The notes below the pieces were generated by a model. That model worked only from the letters and a program-made list of their open reading frames with translations. It was not told the origin of the DNA and did not search any database. DNA of 64,000 bases from Leptotrichia sp. oral taxon 221 (GTDB lineage Bacteria; Fusobacteriota; Fusobacteriia; Fusobacteriales; Leptotrichiaceae). The first letter of the stretch is position 1; each line of letters opens with the position of its first letter. The stretch lies in NCBI RefSeq assembly GCF_018128245.1, contig NZ_CP072378.1, positions 434,001-498,000 on the forward strand, written 5' to 3'. Made by a program: the position numbers and the translations under genes. Of this stretch, positions 1 through 13,202 are shown piece by piece.

Positions 1-1185
<1,185 letters not shown>

Positions 1186-1300
1186 AAGGAGTATATAAAT
1201 ACTAAATCTGTTTGGATTATGTTTCTTCTAGCATAAGGACAATGGGAAATGAATAGTAGGTAAAAAGATTACAATGAAAACAGGAAACTGTTAGAGTTAG
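1186..1300 (+). other. 16S-23S internal transcribed spacer without tRNA
   Basis: This is a short spacer of about 115 bases. I see no tRNA cloverleaf in it, so this copy lacks the tRNA-Ile/tRNA-Ala genes found in many bacterial spacers. It presumably contains the processing stems that flank 16S and 23S. Confidence 0.75.
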
Positions 1301-4213
<2,913 letters not shown>

Positions 4214-4261
4214 TTCTTTTTACCGTACTATTTATTTCTCATTGTCTTTATTAAATTTTAA

Positions 4262-4376
4262 GTTTGGTGACAATAGCGACAGGGATACACCTGGTTACAT
4301 TTCGAACCCAGTAGTTAAGTCTGTTTACGCCGAAGATACTTAGAGTTATCTAGGGAAAATAGGAAATTGCCAAACT
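4262..4376 (+). rRNA. rrf: 5S ribosomal RNA
   Basis: This is a 115-base 5S rRNA. The terminal helix pairs GTTTGG at the 5' end with CCAAAC at the 3' end. The conserved CGAACCCAGTAGTTAAG core lies in the middle. It follows 23S by about 50 bases, as in a standard 16S-23S-5S operon. Confidence 0.93.
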
Positions 4377-4406
4377 TTTTAATATATATTCTTATTAAAA
4401 AAGAGT

Positions 4407-4483
4407 GTCTCCGTAGCTCAGCTGGTTAGAGCATCTGACTGTTAATCAGAGGGTCGTTGGTTCGAGTCCAACCGGGGACGCCA
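4407..4483 (+). tRNA. tRNA-Asn (GTT)
   Basis: A full cloverleaf of 77 bases. The acceptor GTCTCCG pairs with CGGGGAC, the CCA is encoded, the anticodon stem TCTGA/TCAGA encloses CTGTTAA, and the anticodon GTT is at 4441-4443. The T-loop TTCGAGTC is present. It sits directly behind the 5S gene and is probably cotranscribed with the rRNA operon. A short T run follows. Confidence 0.96.
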
Positions 4484-4521
4484 TTTTTTTATTTTACAAA
4501 AAAATATTGTAAAAAACGGAG

Positions 4522-4550
4522 TTGATAAATATTATATTTTGTGGTAAAAT
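4522..4550 (+). promoter_or_regulatory. Promoter of recJ
   Basis: TTGATA at 4522-4527 and TAAAAT at 4545-4550 are separated by 17 bases, about 55 bases before the recJ start. Confidence 0.6.
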
Positions 4551-4606
4551 TTTTATATTTTGAAGATTAGAACTTTTTGGGGGTTATAGAATTGGGAGGA
4601 GTTGTT

Positions 4607-7528
4607 ATGAGAAATACTAAGTGGAATGTGAAAAGTATACCTAGTAATAGAGAAATTGTAGGGGGAAATTTAAATGTTGATTATGACATTTTGAAAATTC
4701 TTTATTCGCGTGGGATAAGAGAAAAAGAAGATGTTCAAAAATTTTTAAATCCTAAGCTTGAAAATATACAAGATCCATATGGGTTATTTGATATGGAGAA
4801 GACAGTTTTAGAGATTGAGAATGCGATTAGAGAGAATAAAAATATTTGGATTTATGGTGATTATGATGTTGATGGGATAACTTCGACGTCAGTTCTTTAT
4901 TTGGCTTTGAAGGAATTAGGAGCTAAAAATGTGAATTATTATATTCCGATTAGAGATGAAGGATACGGATTAAATAATGAGGCATTAAAGAAAATTAAAG
5001 AATCGGGAGCAGATTTAGTTATAACAGTGGATTGTGGGATAACGTCATTTCCAGAAATAGAGTTTGCAAATTCTATTGGGTTGCCAATTATTATTACGGA
5101 TCATCATAATTTACATGGAAATAAAGTTCCTGATGCAGTTGCAGTTGTGAATCCTAAAAGAAAAGAAAACAAATTTACGTTTCCATCTTTAGCAGGAGTT
5201 GGGACGATTTTTATGGTCGTTTTGTGTTTATTTGAAAGGGCTGGAGAAAAAGAAAAGGCTTATGAATACATAGATTTAGTGGCAATAGGGACAGTAGCGG
5301 ATATTGTTCCATTATTAGAGGAAAATAGAATTTTAACTAAATTTGGATTGGAAAAATTGTTACATTCTAAAAATAAAGGTTTGAACTATTTGTTGTATAA
5401 ATTATTTTTTAGTGGGAATAAGGATCAGAAGGAGAGTAAAACAGAGTATACTACATATGATGTAGGATTTATTATTGCACCAGTTTTTAATGCAGCTGGG
5501 AGATTAAAAGATGCAAAAATGGTTGTAAAATTGCTGATTTCTGATAATAGTCGTGAGATTGAAGTTATTGTACAAGAATTGATTGATAAAAATTTTGAGA
5601 GAAAAGATTTGCAAAATAATATAGTTGAAATGGTTGAAAAGAATATTGAAGATAAGAATTTAAAAGAAGATTATATTATTGTGGATGGGGATCCAGGATA
5701 TCATCATGGTGTAATTGGAATTGCTGCTTCAAAGATTGTCGATAAATATAACAAGCCGACAATAATTATGGAAATTAAGGAGGATCAAGGGTTAGCTGTA
5801 GGGTCATGTAGAAGTATTGGGAATTTTAACATTTTGGAGGCGTTACAGTCAATGCCAGAATTGTTTTTGAAATTTGGTGGGCATTCAGGTGCAGCGGGAT
5901 TTACGTTACCTATAAAGAATATTGAATTATTACGAAAAAAAATTAATAGTTATGCAAAGAATATTTTGAAGGAAGAGGATTTTGTTAAGATAATAGAAAT
6001 TGATAAGCAAATTCCTGTTCAAAAAATATCATATGAGTTTTTTCAGTTGATAGATTTATTGAAACCATTTGGTTTTGGAAATCCAACGCCAACATTTTTG
6101 ACAAAGAGTGTTTTTTTTGAGAATATTAAATTTATTGGTGAGAATAAAAATCATATTATGTTTGATGTTCAACAAAAGGGTTATACGAGTAGAAATGCTG
6201 TTTGGTTTAATTCAGGAGAATTTTTTAAAGAGTTGAATGAAGGGTTAATTTATGATATTGTTTATAAAATGAAAAATGAATTGTATCAAGATAGATATTA
6301 TACGAAAGTTTATATTGAGGATGTGAAACACTCAAAATTAATAGATGATAGACTTATTTATTATTATTCGCTTTTTACGACGTCTTTTCCGATAAAATCA
6401 GTATTTTATACAAATATTGATGTTAGTGATGAAAGTAAAAGTGAAATTAGTATGAAAACAGAAGTTGATCAAATTTCGTTGTTTCAAGGGAAAAAATTTA
6501 TAGGACGTTTAGATTATAATGTCTCAAAATTATTGATGCAGTTGAAAGAATACTACAATTGGAATTTTTCTGTGGAAATTGAAAAAATAAAGCGTACAAC
6601 AACTCATAATATTATTTTTATTACAATAAAAAGGGACTATTCGTTTAAGTGTTATGAAGTTAAGGATGTTGGAATTTTTAATAAGATTAAATCATTTTTA
6701 TTGGGAAAATTGGAATATAATTCTTTTACAAAAAAAATGTTAGCAGAATTTTTTAGGAATGATAAAAATTTGATAATTGAAAATGATTTTACAGATTCTA
6801 ATTCAGTAAAATTAAATAGAAAAAACAAAAATTTATTTTCTGTAATAAAATATATTTTGACAGTAGGGATGTTTTATAAAACAAAGTTGGATAAAAAAAG
6901 TCAAATTGTTGTTACAGAAGAAAATGAGAAAATATTTGCAACTCCATTGTTTAAAGATTATTTTGATATTAATAATAATGTTGAAGATGTGAGAGAATAT
7001 CCATTTACTGTATTTTATGAATTTGATGAAAATGAAGTTTTAGATTTGTTTTCTGATGAATTAAAAAACGAAAATGAAGTTGAAGATAAAGAAAATACAA
7101 ATTTAGAAGGAAAGAATTTGGAAATAAAAAATGCAAGTTCTGGAGTTGTTAGTGAAGACGTAGGATTGAAAGTTGCTGAAGATGGGGGAGCTACAGAAAA
7201 TTTTGTAGGAACTCGTGATAATAGGGAAAAAGAAAACTTAGAAGACTTTAAAAATGAATGGAAAAATAAATTTTGTATAATTACAAATAAAAAAACAGAT
7301 TTGGATGAAAAGGTTATTGAAAAGTATCGTTTGAAAATTTTAGATTTCAAAAGTAAAAAGTCTGAAAGAATTGTTTATTTATCAGATTTGACTAATGAAG
7401 AACGAAAAGGATTGAAAAATATTTATGTTAAATATTTGCCAATTGAGGAAAAAATTAGGTTGAAAAAAGTTTTGGAGGAAACGTCTGAAACTATTTATTG
7501 TGATAATTCTATTGAGGAAATATTGTAA
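4607..7528 (+). CDS. recJ: Single-stranded-DNA-specific exonuclease RecJ with long C-terminal extension
   Basis: RecJ is a 5'-3' exonuclease on single-stranded DNA used in recombination and mismatch or base-excision repair. The DHH phosphoesterase motifs are visible: GDYDVDG at about residues 84-90, VDCGIT near 151, ITDHHN with the DHH at about 165-167, and the DHHA1 motif GGHSGAAGF near 430. I chose ATG 4607, which has GGGAGGA six bases upstream, over the in-frame TTG at 4577 (10 residues longer). The protein is 973 residues, far longer than the roughly 570-residue E. coli enzyme. The extra C-terminal 400 residues include a Glu/Asn-rich low-complexity stretch around 830-890 and have no function I can name. 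The core assignment is firm. Confidence 0.93.
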   Translation: MRNTKWNVKSIPSNREIVGGNLNVDYDILKILYSRGIREKEDVQKFLNPKLENIQDPYGLFDMEKTVLEIENAIRENKNIWIYGDYDVDGITSTSVLYLALKELGAKNVNYYIPIRDEGYGLNNEALKKIKESGADLVITVDCGITSFPEIEFANSIGLPIIITDHHNLHGNKVPDAVAVVNPKRKENKFTFPSLAGVGTIFMVVLCLFERAGEKEKAYEYIDLVAIGTVADIVPLLEENRILTKFGLEKLLHSKNKGLNYLLYKLFFSGNKDQKESKTEYTTYDVGFIIAPVFNAAGRLKDAKMVVKLLISDNSREIEVIVQELIDKNFERKDLQNNIVEMVEKNIEDKNLKEDYIIVDGDPGYHHGVIGIAASKIVDKYNKPTIIMEIKEDQGLAVGSCRSIGNFNILEALQSMPELFLKFGGHSGAAGFTLPIKNIELLRKKINSYAKNILKEEDFVKIIEIDKQIPVQKISYEFFQLIDLLKPFGFGNPTPTFLTKSVFFENIKFIGENKNHIMFDVQQKGYTSRNAVWFNSGEFFKELNEGLIYDIVYKMKNELYQDRYYTKVYIEDVKHSKLIDDRLIYYYSLFTTSFPIKSVFYTNIDVSDESKSEISMKTEVDQISLFQGKKFIGRLDYNVSKLLMQLKEYYNWNFSVEIEKIKRTTTHNIIFITIKRDYSFKCYEVKDVGIFNKIKSFLLGKLEYNSFTKKMLAEFFRNDKNLIIENDFTDSNSVKLNRKNKNLFSVIKYILTVGMFYKTKLDKKSQIVVTEENEKIFATPLFKDYFDINNNVEDVREYPFTVFYEFDENEVLDLFSDELKNENEVEDKENTNLEGKNLEIKNASSGVVSEDVGLKVAEDGGATENFVGTRDNREKENLEDFKNEWKNKFCIITNKKTDLDEKVIEKYRLKILDFKSKKSERIVYLSDLTNEERKGLKNIYVKYLPIEEKIRLKKVLEETSETIYCDNSIEEIL

Positions 7529-7699
7529 TTTTTAAGGGAAAATTATTTTATAAAAATGTTGTAAATACGTCATAAGTTTTTTGTTGATAAAATGTAAAAA
7601 TGGTGGCGTATTTTTATTTGTACAGTAAAATTTCTTTGAAATCAAATGTAAAAGTTATGGTTATTCACTATTTTGCTCTGTCCTAGAAAAAATAAATGT

Positions 7700-7728
7700 T
7701 TGACAAAAAAAGAAAAAAGGTATACAAT
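7700..7728 (+). promoter_or_regulatory. Promoter of the riboflavin operon
   Basis: TTGACA at 7700-7705 and TACAAT at 7723-7728 are 17 bases apart. Transcription would begin near 7735, just ahead of the FMN aptamer, which supports both calls. Confidence 0.8.
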
Positions 7729-7745
7729 AAGATTGTAAATACAAA

Positions 7746-7867
7746 AACTTCAGGGCAGGGTGAAATTCCCGACCGGTGGTATAGTCCACGAGCGCAAATA
7801 TGATTATTTTGCAAGCACGAACTGGTGGGATTCCAGTACCGATAGTAGAGTCTAGATGAAAGAAGTT
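7746..7867 (+). promoter_or_regulatory. FMN riboswitch (RFN element)
   Basis: The aptamer has the conserved RFN blocks: the closing helix AACTTC/GAAGTT, the core GGGCAGGGTGAAATTCCCGA, then CCGGTGGTATAGTCCACGAG, a variable stem, then ACTGGTGGGATTCCAGTACC and the 3' GATAGTAGAGTCTAGATG. FMN binding in this family lowers expression of riboflavin genes, and here ribH-D-E-BA follow directly. The expression platform is in the next 270 bases and includes a strong intrinsic terminator at 8031-8059. Confidence 0.96.
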
Positions 7868-8030
7868 AATATAAAAATATTTTGATCTAAATTTAATTTT
7901 AATTTATTGATTTTGAGAATAAGTTTGTAAAAGTTATTTTAGAAATTTTGAGTTATACTACAGAAAATTAAAATATTTAGATTTTTGTAAATGGTATTAA
8001 GAAAAATATTTTTTATTAATAGTGAATGTT

Positions 8031-8059
8031 CTGGGTTTTAGAAATCCAGTTTTTTTTTT
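8031..8059 (+). terminator. Intrinsic terminator in the FMN riboswitch expression platform
   Basis: A perfect 8-bp stem (CTGGGTTT/AAATCCAG, one G-T pair) with a three-base loop at 8031-8049 is followed by ten T residues. It lies between the FMN aptamer and ribH, so it is the likely attenuator for the operon. It is about 160 bases past the aptamer, farther than in many FMN riboswitches. Confidence 0.8.
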
Positions 8060-8141
8060 GAATTTAACAACTTTTGATAAGTGAAAAATTTTGATGGGAA
8101 ATAAGAAAAATGAATATTAAAATAATTTAGGAGGAATAAAA

Positions 8142-8606
8142 ATGAGAACGTTAGAAGGAAAATTTAATGGAAAAGGTTTAAGAATAGGAATTGTTGCAGG
8201 GAGATTTAATGAGTTTATTACTTCAAAATTAGTAGGTGGAGCAGTAGATGTATTGAAAAGAAATGATGTAAATGATGAAGATATCGATATTGCTTGGGTT
8301 CCAGGAGCTTTTGAAATACCTTTAATTACTAAAAAAATGGCTGAATCAAAAAAATATGATGCGATTTTGACTTTAGGAGCTGTTATAAAAGGCGCAACAC
8401 CTCATTTTGATTATGTTTGTGCAGAAGTTTCTAAAGGAGTGGCTCAAATTTCATTGCAAACAGGATTGCCTGTGATGTTTGGTGTGTTGACTACGAATAA
8501 TATTGAAGAAGCAATTGAAAGAGCAGGAACAAAAGCAGGAAATAAAGGTGCTGACGTTGCATTTGGTGCGTTGGAAATGATTGATTTGATAAAAAATATT
8601 GGATAA
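8142..8606 (+). CDS. ribH: 6,7-dimethyl-8-ribityllumazine synthase
   Basis: RibH condenses 5-amino-6-ribitylaminouracil with 3,4-dihydroxy-2-butanone 4-phosphate to give the lumazine precursor of riboflavin. The 154-residue length is standard. Family motifs are visible: [16 protein letters not shown], the [15 protein letters not shown] block with the catalytic His, and [17 protein letters not shown]. The ribosome binding site AGGAGG lies before the ATG. It is the first gene of the operon here, whereas in the B. subtilis order ribH is last. Confidence 0.96.
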   Translation: MRTLEGKFNGKGLRIGIVAGRFNEFITSKLVGGAVDVLKRNDVNDEDIDIAWVPGAFEIPLITKKMAESKKYDAILTLGAVIKGATPHFDYVCAEVSKGVAQISLQTGLPVMFGVLTTNNIEEAIERAGTKAGNKGADVAFGALEMIDLIKNIG

Positions 8607-8685
8607 TTTCAGAATAAATATTTGATATTTTCTAAGATTAAGTTTTAAAAGTTTAGAAAGATTAATAAAATAAAGGGAAAATAAA

Positions 8686-9837
8686 ATGGAAGAAAATATT
8701 GATGAAAAATATATGCGAATGGCAATTGAACTTGCGAAAAAAGGTGCGGGTGCGGTAAATCCTAATCCAATGGTTGGAGCTGTTGTGGTAAAAAACGGAG
8801 AAGTGATTGGGAAAGGATATCATAAGTTTTTTGGTGGACCTCATGCTGAAGTTTATGTGTTGGAAGAGGCTGGAGAAGATGCTCATGGAGCTACGATTTA
8901 TGTGACTTTAGAGCCGTGTTCGCATTATGGGAAAACACCGCCTTGTGCGAAAAAAATAATAGATATGGGAATAAAAAAATGTTTTATTGGATCTAGTGAT
9001 CCGAATCCAAAAGTAGCTGGAAAAGGTGTGGCGATGCTAAAGGAAGCAGGAATTGAAGTCGTGGAAAATGTATTAAAAGAAGAATGTGATGAGGTGAATC
9101 AAGTTTTCTTTAAATATATAAAAACAAAAATTCCTTATTTGTTTGTGAAATGTGGGATAACATTAGATGGGAAAATAGCTTTGTCAAATGGGATTTCAAA
9201 ATGGATAACAAATAGTATCGCTAGAGAGAAAGTTCAGTATTATCGAAATAAATTTATGGGAATAATGGTTGGGATAAATACGGTTCTCGTGGATGATCCA
9301 AGTTTAACAGCGAGAATTGAAAATGGTGTAGATCCTTTTAGAATCATTGTTGATCCACATTTAAAGATTAATGAAAATTTTAAGGTTGTGAAAAATAATG
9401 AGGACGAAAAAACAGTGATTATTACTTCACAAAAAAATCAATTTATTGAAAATATTGAAAAATCTAAAAATACTGAGATTCAAATAAAACAGAAAAGATT
9501 ATGTGATGAAAACAAAATAAAATTTATTTTTATTGAAGGTGAAAAATTTTCTTTTGAAAAAATGCTTGAAGAGATTGGGAAAATAGGAATTGACAGTGTT
9601 TTGCTAGAAGGTGGAGAAAGCCTTATTTCACTTGCATTTAAAGAAAATGTGATTGATGGTGGAGAAATTTTCATTGCAAATAAAATTTTAGGTGATAGTA
9701 GTGCAAAACCTTTTATTTCTGGATTTGTGAGAGAAAAAATGGACGAGGCTATTCAATTGACAAATGTGAAAAATAATATTTATGGCGAAAATGTAGGAAT
9801 GGAGTTTTATTTCAAGAAATATAATGAAATGGGATAA
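8686..9837 (+). CDS. ribD: Bifunctional diaminohydroxyphosphoribosylaminopyrimidine deaminase / reductase
   Basis: RibD carries out the second and third steps of the GTP branch of riboflavin synthesis. The N-terminal cytidine-deaminase-like domain (about residues 6-145) has the zinc motif GGPHAEVYVLEE with TLEPCSHYGKTPPC. The C-terminal reductase domain (about 150-380) has CGITLDGKIAL, VGINTVLVDDPSLT and the LLEGGESL nucleotide-binding motif. The length of 383 residues is slightly above the family's usual 360 or so. It lies 79 bases after ribH and 14 before ribE in one operon. Confidence 0.95.
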   Translation: MEENIDEKYMRMAIELAKKGAGAVNPNPMVGAVVVKNGEVIGKGYHKFFGGPHAEVYVLEEAGEDAHGATIYVTLEPCSHYGKTPPCAKKIIDMGIKKCFIGSSDPNPKVAGKGVAMLKEAGIEVVENVLKEECDEVNQVFFKYIKTKIPYLFVKCGITLDGKIALSNGISKWITNSIAREKVQYYRNKFMGIMVGINTVLVDDPSLTARIENGVDPFRIIVDPHLKINENFKVVKNNEDEKTVIITSQKNQFIENIEKSKNTEIQIKQKRLCDENKIKFIFIEGEKFSFEKMLEEIGKIGIDSVLLEGGESLISLAFKENVIDGGEIFIANKILGDSSAKPFISGFVREKMDEAIQLTNVKNNIYGENVGMEFYFKKYNEMG

Positions 9838-9851
9838 GATTAGGAGAAAAT

Positions 9852-10526
9852 ATGTTTACAGGTTTAGTCGAAGAAATGGGAAAAGTCGTGAATATTTCTA
9901 AGAAGGCTACGGGTTTAGGAATAACGATAAAAGGTGACAAGGTTGTTGAAAAGGCAAAAATTGGAGATAGTATAGCGGTAAATGGAGTTTGTTTGACGGT
10001 TACGGAAATTAGTGGAAATACTTTTACGGCAGATGTGATGTATGAAACAATTGAAAGAAGTGGATTGAAGAGAATAACTGTTGGAGAAGCGGTAAATCTT
10101 GAAAAATCATTGACTTTGATGACGTTTCTAGGTGGACATTTAGTAATGGGAGATGTCGATAGTGAAGCAAAGATTATTTCAATTGTTCCGAAAGGGATCG
10201 CTAAATTATATAAGTTTCAGTTGGAGGAAAAGCATAGACAGAATATTAAATATGTGGTTGAAAAAGGGCGAGTTACGATAGATGGAGCTAGTCTTACTAT
10301 AATTGATGTGGACGATGATTTGGGAGCTTTTTCGGTTTCGTTGATTCCGCATACTTTGGAAAATATTACGCTTGGGAAGAAAAAAATAGGAGATTTCGTT
10401 AATATTGAAACTGATTTGTTTGGAAAATATGTGGAAAAAATCTTGAAGTTTAATAATTTTGAAAATAATGATAATGAGAAAAAATCAAAATTGACAATGG
10501 AATTTTTGCAAAAGAATGGATTTTAG
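9852..10526 (+). CDS. ribE: Riboflavin synthase, alpha chain
   Basis: This enzyme dismutates two 6,7-dimethyl-8-ribityllumazine molecules to riboflavin. It begins with the diagnostic MFTGLVEE and consists of two lumazine-binding repeats, one with IAVNGVCLTV near residue 45 and the other with VTIDGASLTI near 140. The length of 224 residues is normal, with a slightly charged tail. It lies between ribD and ribBA. Some nomenclatures call this gene ribC or ribB. Confidence 0.95.
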   Translation: MFTGLVEEMGKVVNISKKATGLGITIKGDKVVEKAKIGDSIAVNGVCLTVTEISGNTFTADVMYETIERSGLKRITVGEAVNLEKSLTLMTFLGGHLVMGDVDSEAKIISIVPKGIAKLYKFQLEEKHRQNIKYVVEKGRVTIDGASLTIIDVDDDLGAFSVSLIPHTLENITLGKKKIGDFVNIETDLFGKYVEKILKFNNFENNDNEKKSKLTMEFLQKNGF

Positions 10527-10553
10527 TGAATATTAATTAGAAAGGAGAAGAAA

Positions 10554-11765
10554 ATGGAGAGAAAATTTAATACAGTAGAAGAAGCATTGGAAGATTTGAA
10601 GATTGGGAAACCGGTTGTTGTTGTGGATGATGAAGATAGAGAAAATGAGGGAGATTTAGTATTGCCAGCACAAGTTGCTACTTATGAATGGTTAAATTTT
10701 ATTATAAATCAAGCAAGAGGTTTGATGTGTGTGCCTGTTTCAGTGGAGGTTGCACAAAGATTACAATTGGATCCGATGACTGCTAGAAATACTGATCATC
10801 ATGGAACAGCATTTACGATTTCTGTAGATGCGGCAGAAGGTACGACAACTGGGATTTCGACAGGTGATAGATTGAAAACAGTTTTGGATTTGGCAGATCC
10901 GACTAAAAAGGCTGAGGATTTTTTGAGACCAGGTCATATGTTTCCGTTGATAGCGAAAAAAGGTGGAGTGCTTGAAAGAAGAGGACATACTGAAGCAGCA
11001 GTTGATTTGGCGAAACTTTGTGGATTTGAACCAGTTGGAGTTATTATGGAAATCTTGAATCAAGATGGGACAATGGCTAGAAGAGATGATTTATTTGAAT
11101 TTTGTGAAGAACATGATTTGAAAATAATTACAGTTGATGAATTGATTTTGTACAGAAAAAAAAACGAAAAGTTAGTTAAAAATGAGGCGGATGTTAGAAT
11201 TCCTACGAAATTTGGGGAATTTGAGTTCGTTGGTTACAGTGATCAAATTGAGAATAAAGAATATTTAGCAATTATAAAAGGGGATGTTAGAGGTAAGGAA
11301 AATGTGACTGTGAGACTTCATTCAGAATGTTTGACGGGGGATGTTTTCGGTTCTAAAAGATGTGATTGTCAAGATCAGTTACATAAATCGTTGCATGAAA
11401 TTGAAAACAAAGGAGAAGGCTTGGTAATTTATTTGAGACAAGAAGGTAGAGGAATTGGGATTTTGAATAAATTGAAAGCATACAAACTTCAAGATCAAGG
11501 TTATGATACTGTGGAAGCTAATCACAAATTAGGATTTGAAGATGATTTGAGAGATTATGCTGTGGCAGCTCAGATTATAAAAGATCTAAATATTAAATCA
11601 ATTTCTTTAATGACAAATAATCCATCTAAAATCAAGGGATTGGAAACTTATGGAATCAAAGTTGTAGATAGAGAAGAAATTGAAATTCCAGCAAATGATG
11701 TTGATGAGAAATATTTGAAGACAAAAAAAGAGAAAATGGGACATTTGTTGAAACAGAAGTTGTAA
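10554..11765 (+). CDS. ribBA: Bifunctional 3,4-dihydroxy-2-butanone-4-phosphate synthase / GTP cyclohydrolase II
   Basis: This fusion starts both branches of riboflavin synthesis. Residues 1-200 or so form the DHBP synthase domain, with DDEDRENEGDLV and the HTEAAVDLAKL block. Residues 205-400 or so form GTP cyclohydrolase II, with the zinc cysteines in GSKRCDCQDQL plus an upstream Cys in HSECLTGD, and the RQEGRGIGI loop. An AAAGGAG site precedes the ATG. As the last gene it completes the riboflavin pathway except for the phosphatase step. Confidence 0.96.
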   Translation: MERKFNTVEEALEDLKIGKPVVVVDDEDRENEGDLVLPAQVATYEWLNFIINQARGLMCVPVSVEVAQRLQLDPMTARNTDHHGTAFTISVDAAEGTTTGISTGDRLKTVLDLADPTKKAEDFLRPGHMFPLIAKKGGVLERRGHTEAAVDLAKLCGFEPVGVIMEILNQDGTMARRDDLFEFCEEHDLKIITVDELILYRKKNEKLVKNEADVRIPTKFGEFEFVGYSDQIENKEYLAIIKGDVRGKENVTVRLHSECLTGDVFGSKRCDCQDQLHKSLHEIENKGEGLVIYLRQEGRGIGILNKLKAYKLQDQGYDTVEANHKLGFEDDLRDYAVAAQIIKDLNIKSISLMTNNPSKIKGLETYGIKVVDREEIEIPANDVDEKYLKTKKEKMGHLLKQKL

Positions 11766-11771
11766 AAATGT

Positions 11772-11813
11772 AAAAGAACTGATTTTTATTGAAATAAAAG
11801 TTAGTTCTTTTTA
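11772..11813 (+). terminator. Terminator of the riboflavin operon
   Basis: An imperfect hairpin with outer arms AAAAGAACT and AGTTCTTTTT lies just after the ribBA stop and runs into a T-rich tract. Confidence 0.7.
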
Positions 11814-11905
11814 TTTTCAGTAGGATGTGTTAATTCAATAAAATAATTAGTAGTTTGAAAAATTCAAATGAAATTTTTCTGTTTTTTGAAATGAAGTAAA
11901 TGTGA

Positions 11906-11911
11906 TATAAT
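11906..11911 (+). promoter_or_regulatory. -10 box upstream of pepT
   Basis: A perfect TATAAT lies 58 bases before the pepT start. The -35 region is not clear, so this is a tentative promoter. Confidence 0.4.
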
Positions 11912-11969
11912 GAAAATATAAATAGAAATTTGATGAAGAAAATTTTAAAAGGAAAAGAGGAATGAGAAA

Positions 11970-13199
11970 ATGTATGATACATTAAAAGATAGATTTTTGC
12001 GATATGTAAAATTTGAAACTAGATCGGATGAGAAAAGTGAGACTATTCCATCGACACCGACACAACTTGAGTTTGCGAAGATTCTTGCGAAGGAATTGGA
12101 AAAAATTGGGATGGAAAATGTGTATGTGAATGATGCTTGTTTTGTAAATGCGACATTGCCTGGAAATGTTGATAAAGATGTGCCTGTGATTGGATTTATT
12201 GCGCATATGGATACTGCAGATTTTAATGCGACTAATGTTAATCCGAAAATTGTGGAAAATTATGATGGGAAAGATATCGTGTTGAATGAGGCGAAAGATA
12301 TTGTGTTGTCAGTTGAGGAGTTTCCTAATTTGAAAAATTATGTGGGAAAAACGGTGATTACTACTGACGGGACTACGCTTTTGGGAGCTGACGATAAAGC
12401 TGGAATTGTGGAAATTGTTGAAGCGATGAAGTATTTGATTGAGCATCCAGAAATTAAGCATGGGACTGTAAAAGTGGCGTTTGGGCCTGATGAGGAAATT
12501 GGTCGTGGTGCAGATAATTTTAATGTGGAAGAATTTGGTGCTGATTTTGCGTATACGATGGATGGAGGACCTGTTGGAGAGCTTGAATACGAGAGCTTTA
12601 ATGCAGCAGGAGCGGTTTTCAAGATAAAAGGTAAGAGCGTACATCCTGGAACAGCAAAGGGAAAATTAATAAATGCAAGTTTGATTGCAGCAGAGATTGT
12701 GAATAGTTTTCCAGCTGATGAAGTGCCTGAAAAAACAGAAGGATATGAAGGTTTCTATTTCCTTGATAAAATTAATTCAAATTGTGAAGAAGCAGAATTG
12801 TCGTATATTTTGAGAGATCATGATAGAGAAAAATTTGAAGCAAAGAAAAAATTTGCAGCAAATGTTGCGAAAAAAATTAATGAAAAATATGGAAAAGAAT
12901 TGGTAAGTGTTGAGATAAAAGACCAATATTACAACATGGGTGAAATAATTAAAGACCATATGAATGTAGTGGAAATTGCTAAAAAAGCAATGGAAAATTT
13001 GGGAATAAAACCAGTAATTGAGCCAATTCGTGGTGGAACAGACGGTTCTAAAATTTCATTTATGGGACTTCCTACACCAAATATTTTTGCAGGTGGAGAA
13101 AATTTTCATGGAAAATATGAATTTGTTGCACTTGAAAGCATGATTTTGGCAACTGATGTGATTGTGGAAATTGTGAAATTGAATGGAGAAGAAAAATAA
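11970..13199 (+). CDS. pepT: Peptidase T (tripeptide aminopeptidase)
   Basis: This is a cytoplasmic M20-family zinc aminopeptidase that removes the N-terminal residue of tripeptides. Motifs are visible: HMDTAD near residue 80 (first metal His/Asp), TTDGTTLLGADDKAG near 131 (bridging Asp), GPDEEIGRG near 173 (catalytic and metal Glu), and the C-terminal PIRGGTDGSKISFMGLPTPN. The length of 409 residues is typical. The next gene begins 3 bases after its stop. Confidence 0.95.
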   Translation: MYDTLKDRFLRYVKFETRSDEKSETIPSTPTQLEFAKILAKELEKIGMENVYVNDACFVNATLPGNVDKDVPVIGFIAHMDTADFNATNVNPKIVENYDGKDIVLNEAKDIVLSVEEFPNLKNYVGKTVITTDGTTLLGADDKAGIVEIVEAMKYLIEHPEIKHGTVKVAFGPDEEIGRGADNFNVEEFGADFAYTMDGGPVGELEYESFNAAGAVFKIKGKSVHPGTAKGKLINASLIAAEIVNSFPADEVPEKTEGYEGFYFLDKINSNCEEAELSYILRDHDREKFEAKKKFAANVAKKINEKYGKELVSVEIKDQYYNMGEIIKDHMNVVEIAKKAMENLGIKPVIEPIRGGTDGSKISFMGLPTPNIFAGGENFHGKYEFVALESMILATDVIVEIVKLNGEEK

Positions 13200-13202
13200 T
13201 AA

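Noticed and set aside
7015-7350. 111-codon antisense frame in recJ
   Set aside because: Low-complexity Ser/Phe-rich product on the opposite strand of a clear gene: a shadow of the AT-rich coding strand.
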